Of a stretch of 7,873 nt of DNA, positions 4,955 to 7,873 are shown piece by piece. Below the pieces are notes generated by a model. The model ran no database searches, was not told where the DNA came from, and worked only from the letters and a program-made list of their open reading frames with translations. Within the stretch, counting starts at the first letter, position 1. Every line of letters starts with the position of its first letter. The translations under genes and the position numbers were made by a program. The stretch spans positions 1 to 7,873 of the forward strand of contig ONNU01000091.1 in the NCBI GenBank assembly GCA_900319255.1, written 5' to 3'. The DNA comes from an uncultured Eubacteriales bacterium. GTDB lineage: Bacteria > Bacillota > Clostridia > Oscillospirales > Acutalibacteraceae.

Positions 4955-7699
4955 TTATTCAGCTGTCAGCTTCATTACCTTGGATGCTCTTGTTCCCTTT
5001 GAATCAATAGCGATGACCTTGATGTCATATTCAGCCGCTGTGACGGGGGTAAACTTTGCATATGTTCCCAGATCATTTCCGTAGCTGAGCTGATTCCATT
5101 TGGTATTGACTGAGCGCTTGAAATAGAATTCGTATTTACAGGGCTTTGTTCCGCCTACAAAACGTCCTGCTGCGGTCACGGTCTTTCCGACCTTGACATT
5201 GTATGCATTGAGATATGAAATGTTTGTCAGGGGCAGGCTTTCAACAACGGTAACAGTGAATATCTTTTCTGATGTATTACCGGCGCTGTCCTTTGCTATT
5301 ACCTTCATATCATAATCGGCTGCGACCTTCGGGATAGTTATTCCATAGGTCTTTGTTCCGAATTCTGTGCCGATCTTATTCCATTTGGTGTTAACTGAGC
5401 GCTTGAAATAGAAAGCGTATCTGTAATCGCCGCTGCCGCCTTCAGCTGCGCCGGTCACGCGGATATCATCGCCTATCTGTACCTTTTCGGCATTGACCCA
5501 TGAAGTATTTACCAGCGGAGCTGTTACAGTAAGTCTGAAGGTCTTTTCCGCCTTTTCGCCGCTGCTGTCCTTTACAACGATCTTTATATCGTAATCTGCT
5601 GCTGCGGTGGGCTTGAAGGCTGCGCTTTCTGCTGTGCCGAATTCAGTGCCGATAACATTCCATTTTGTATTTGAGCTTCTCTTGAAATAATAAGCATAGG
5701 TATAGGGGGAGTTTCCGCCGGCTGCCTTTGCATAAAGCTTTACGTTTTTGCCGGTCTCCACTGTTTCTGCGCTGATCGTGGATTCATTCCTCAGAATTGT
5801 CGGATCAATAAAAGCAAAGCCGTTTTCATTCGCATATTTTTCAGCCTCTGAGCCTGTCACACCGTATATCGTCAATCCGGTGCATGGGCTGAATCCGCCT
5901 TTTTCCTCATCGAAATAATATCCTACTGCCATATTATCAATGCCTGTGACCGTTCCGGGGATATATATGCTTTTGAGACTGGTGCAGTTGAGGAAGCTGA
6001 AAAGCGATATATCCTCCATACCTTCGGGAAGGATTATTGATACCAGATTTTTGCTGCGCTGGTCAGACAATACGCCTGCCGCAGCATGCTTTGTTCCGTC
6101 TTTTAATGTAAGTGTGGAATTTTCGGGTATCTCTCCCTTATATGAACAGAATACGCTGCCGAAATATACAGGACCGTCCGGTTTACTGTTAAGCCATCCG
6201 GTGTTATCAAAAGCGCCCGCTCCGATCGAATTCACGCCTGCCGGCTCATTGATATTATACAGGCTTTCACAGCCGTCAAAGGTAAAGGGACCGATGCCCT
6301 CAAGGGTGTCGGGAAGGGTTATGCTTTCCAGAGCCTTGCAGTCTCTGAACTGACCGCCCGACCGATCCTCTTCCAGGTGCTTCATATCAGAAGGAAGTCT
6401 GACTGTTTTCAAGGATCCGCAATTCTGGAATGCGCACGCTCCTATGCTGACGATAGAATCAGGTATGACCACACTTGTGAAAGCTGCGCCGTCAAATGCA
6501 AATTCATTGATATGGGTCACAGCCGTTCCGTTTATTTCTTCGGGGATGGTTACATCAGTTTCTGTGCCGTGATAGCCGGTTATTGTCAGAGTGCCGTTAT
6601 CATTGGTCTTGTAATCAAATTGCGTTGCTCCGACAAAAGTGATATCGTTATCTGTTGCATAGGTCTCTGCTGCGCTTCCGAAAGCTCCGCAGAGAGTAAA
6701 GCCATCCACCTTAGCGCGCGTCCAGTCCGGTATGCCCTGCATAAAGCCAAATGCAAGCTCACCGATACTTGTCACGCTGTCGGGGACATTGATGCTTTTA
6801 AGCTGGGGGCAGCCGTAAAATGCATATTTACCGACTCTGGTCATACCGTCCCTTATCTCATAGTTTTTAAGGGACGTACAGCCGTAGAAAAGGAAATCCG
6901 GGATCTCGCTCCAGCCGGCGGGCAGAGTCAGGCTTTCAAGCCCTGTACAGTTAATAACTATCTCATCGCCGATTTCCTCAATGCTGTCAGGGAGAGTAAG
7001 GCTTTTCAGCTGAGGATTATCCCTGAACGCAAAGCTTCCGATCTTTTTCATACCCGAATGAAGATTGATGGTTTCAAGTGATTCATCAAAGGAAAGGACG
7101 TTATCTGCTGCTTCAGTGACCCCTTTCGGGAAGGTAAAGGAGGTGAGACTGCTGCAAAGAGTGAAAGCTCCTTCGCCGATAAAGGTAACTCCGTCCGGTA
7201 TGCTGATGCTTGCCAGTGATTTGCAGTTGCTGAAAGCTCCGTCACCGATAGAATTAACCGAATCCGGGATATTAATGGTGGTAAGATTTTCGCAGTCACA
7301 GAAAACGTTTCTGTCAATATATCTGATCGTATCCGGCAGCTTCAGACCCTTGATATCATGGCATCCCATAAAAGCGCCGGCATGAAATCCGATTATGGTA
7401 CGTCCCTCGTAACGGCTGTCGATGATACCGTATTCCGGCAAAAAAGGTCCGTGCTCCCGATCAACATAGTAACCGACGATCTCCGCCATATCATCACCTA
7501 TCGGGTCGATCTTGAGAAAATTTCTGTCGATAGGGACATACTGATGGTCATCCTCATTGATAAGCGGCGTTTCGCCCCCGTCGTCTGTTGCCGCAGCCGT
7601 CAAGGGCATTGTCAGAAAGCCCGTACACAGCATTGCGGCGCTCAGCAGACAAGCCAGCACCCGTTTACCCTGTCCCCGCTTTTGGATCAATTTTTTCAT
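4955..7699 (-). CDS. Secreted BspA-type leucine-rich repeat protein with three Ig-like repeats
   Basis: 914 residues. Residues 1 to about 37 are a signal peptide (MKKLIQKRGQGKR, hydrophobic core, ending TAAA). Leucine-rich repeats of the LRR_5/BspA type fill two blocks, about 101-357 and 366-632. They carry the pattern L-x-S-(I/L)-x-(I/L)-P-x-(S/G)-V-x-x-I-G-x-x-A-F-x-x-C. Each block ends with a G(S)-x-AE-x-YA-x-(D/E)N-x-(I/F)-x-F cap (341-355, 616-630). Residues about 634-914 are three Ig-like repeats with GG-x-x-x-Y-x-Y, YFKRS-x-NTKWN and AA-(D/E)-YD-(I/M)-K motifs. BspA-type proteins of other bacteria bind host or matrix ligands, so a surface-binding role is the family expectation. No sortase, SLH or dockerin signal was seen. 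The start is supported by GAGGTG (7712-7707), 7 nt upstream, and by the signal peptide. The gene has its own promoter and is convergent with the peptidase gene. Confidence 0.9.
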   Translation of the reverse strand: MKKLIQKRGQGKRVLACLLSAAMLCTGFLTMPLTAAATDDGGETPLINEDDHQYVPIDRNFLKIDPIGDDMAEIVGYYVDREHGPFLPEYGIIDSRYEGRTIIGFHAGAFMGCHDIKGLKLPDTIRYIDRNVFCDCENLTTINIPDSVNSIGDGAFSNCKSLASISIPDGVTFIGEGAFTLCSSLTSFTFPKGVTEAADNVLSFDESLETINLHSGMKKIGSFAFRDNPQLKSLTLPDSIEEIGDEIVINCTGLESLTLPAGWSEIPDFLFYGCTSLKNYEIRDGMTRVGKYAFYGCPQLKSINVPDSVTSIGELAFGFMQGIPDWTRAKVDGFTLCGAFGSAAETYATDNDITFVGATQFDYKTNDNGTLTITGYHGTETDVTIPEEINGTAVTHINEFAFDGAAFTSVVIPDSIVSIGACAFQNCGSLKTVRLPSDMKHLEEDRSGGQFRDCKALESITLPDTLEGIGPFTFDGCESLYNINEPAGVNSIGAGAFDNTGWLNSKPDGPVYFGSVFCSYKGEIPENSTLTLKDGTKHAAAGVLSDQRSKNLVSIILPEGMEDISLFSFLNCTSLKSIYIPGTVTGIDNMAVGYYFDEEKGGFSPCTGLTIYGVTGSEAEKYANENGFAFIDPTILRNESTISAETVETGKNVKLYAKAAGGNSPYTYAYYFKRSSNTKWNVIGTEFGTAESAAFKPTAAADYDIKIVVKDSSGEKAEKTFRLTVTAPLVNTSWVNAEKVQIGDDIRVTGAAEGGSGDYRYAFYFKRSVNTKWNKIGTEFGTKTYGITIPKVAADYDMKVIAKDSAGNTSEKIFTVTVVESLPLTNISYLNAYNVKVGKTVTAAGRFVGGTKPCKYEFYFKRSVNTKWNQLSYGNDLGTYAKFTPVTAAEYDIKVIAIDSKGTRASKVMKLTAE
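4958..5800 (-). repeat. Three tandem Ig-like repeats in the leucine-rich repeat gene
   Basis: Units of 93-95 codons cover residues about 634-727, 728-822 and 823-914. The DNA encoding the YFKRSVNTKWN segment is nearly identical in the last two units (5094-5134 and 5379-5419, about four differences in 41 nt by eye) and more diverged in the first (5658-5698). This indicates recent duplication or gene conversion between adjacent copies. Confidence 0.8.
5804..7399 (-). repeat. Two blocks of BspA-type leucine-rich repeats
   Basis: Repeats of about 22-24 codons are tandem in block 1 (7399-6629). Block 2 (6604-5804) is less regular, with longer insertions such as the segment around residues 500-547. 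The two blocks are separated by a short non-repeat strand segment beginning FDYKTNDNGTLTITGY, which resembles the start of a new BspA unit. This suggests an old duplication of a whole module. Confidence 0.75.
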
Positions 7700-7748
7700 T
7701 TCAAAGCACCTCGTTTCTTTTTGTTAAAGTCAGGATATCATTGTATAA

Positions 7749-7777
7749 ATTATATCATTCCAAGCCCATCAAATCAA
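7749..7777 (-). promoter_or_regulatory. Sigma-A promoter of the leucine-rich repeat gene
   Basis: On the minus strand: TTGATT (7777-7772), a 17-nt spacer and perfect TATAAT (7754-7749), with TGA just before the -10 (extended -10). The predicted leader is about 43 nt to the ATG at 7699. Confidence 0.8.
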
Positions 7778-7823
7778 CCCTTTTTCCAGCGAGCCTGCGG
7801 GGGATATATTTATTTCAGATATG

Positions 7824-7852
7824 TTGACAAGCACACAAAAAAGCACTATAAT
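7824..7852 (+). promoter_or_regulatory. Perfect-consensus rightward promoter at the window edge
   Basis: TTGACA (7824-7829), exactly 17 nt, then TATAAT (7847-7852). It faces out of the window, with transcription predicted from about 7859, and must serve a gene or RNA beyond the right edge. It is back-to-back with the leucine-rich repeat gene promoter, with about 46 nt between the two -35 boxes. Confidence 0.8.
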
Positions 7853-7873
7853 ATAAACAGATACAAGGCGACC

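Noticed and set aside
4941..4966. ACAGCT...AGCTGT inverted repeat spanning the leucine-rich repeat gene stop
   Set aside because: Only a 6-bp stem with a 14-nt loop and no T run. The adjacent 12-bp hairpin is the convincing terminator.
6377..7081. Plus-strand 234-codon frame antisense to the leucine-rich repeat gene
   Set aside because: Its length results from the repeated codon pattern on the other strand. It has no recognisable domain and no promoter or ribosome binding site.
1..7873. Mobile element, CRISPR array, toxin-antitoxin or defence system
   Set aside because: No transposase, integrase, terminal inverted repeats, direct-repeat/spacer pattern or defence-gene motif was found. The repeats present are protein-coding domain repeats.

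Overview
The window looks like a chromosomal stretch of a Gram-positive gut Bacillota, most probably a Ruminococcus-like member of the Oscillospiraceae. This is inference from four things: the Firmicutes-type signal peptides, strong AGGAGG-type ribosome binding sites and consensus sigma-A promoters, the clostridial ECF sigma/zinc-finger anti-sigma pair, and the combination of BspA-type leucine-rich repeats with triple-tyrosine-type Ig-like modules. No rRNA, tRNA, CRISPR array, insertion sequence or phage gene was seen.

Layout, left to right. (1) 1-1268, minus: the first 422 codons of a large secreted protein that starts at GTG and runs off the left edge. Its promoter (1473-1501) lies about 200 nt upstream, giving an unusually long, purine-rich leader. 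(2) 1567-1613: a strong nested hairpin terminator closing the next operon. (3) 1719-3037, minus: a two-gene operon, an ECF-type sigma factor followed with a 4-nt ATGA overlap by a membrane-anchored zinc-finger anti-sigma factor. (4) 3038-3458: a divergent intergenic region with a sigma-A-like promoter for the sigma operon and an extended -10 promoter for the rightward gene. The rightward -10 box sits inside a perfect inverted repeat. (5) 3459-4871, plus: a secreted CHAP/NlpC-P60-like cysteine peptidase or amidase with three C-terminal Ig-like repeats. (6) 4889-4923: a terminator shared by convergent genes. (7) 4955-7699, minus: a 914-residue secreted protein with two BspA-type leucine-rich repeat blocks and three Ig-like repeats of the same broad family as those in gene 5. 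(8) 7713-7873: back-to-back promoters, one for the leucine-rich repeat gene and one perfect-consensus promoter firing rightward out of the window.

Taken together this is a cell-surface locus: three exported proteins around one envelope-signalling sigma/anti-sigma switch. The enzyme and the leucine-rich repeat protein share the same C-terminal module family, which suggests they attach to the same surface or ligand. Neither has a visible LPXTG, SLH or dockerin motif. Whether the sigma factor controls its neighbours cannot be settled here. Clear sigma-A promoters precede the three exported-protein genes, a weaker one precedes the sigma operon, and no convincing ECF promoter was found.

The points most worth follow-up are the in-frame composition break near position 250 in the left-edge gene, its long leader with a short ORF ending 2 nt before the GTG start, the GTGAT-motif cluster over the enzyme promoter, and the gene-specific homogenisation of the Ig-like repeats. 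I did not find a clearly new defence or mobile system.
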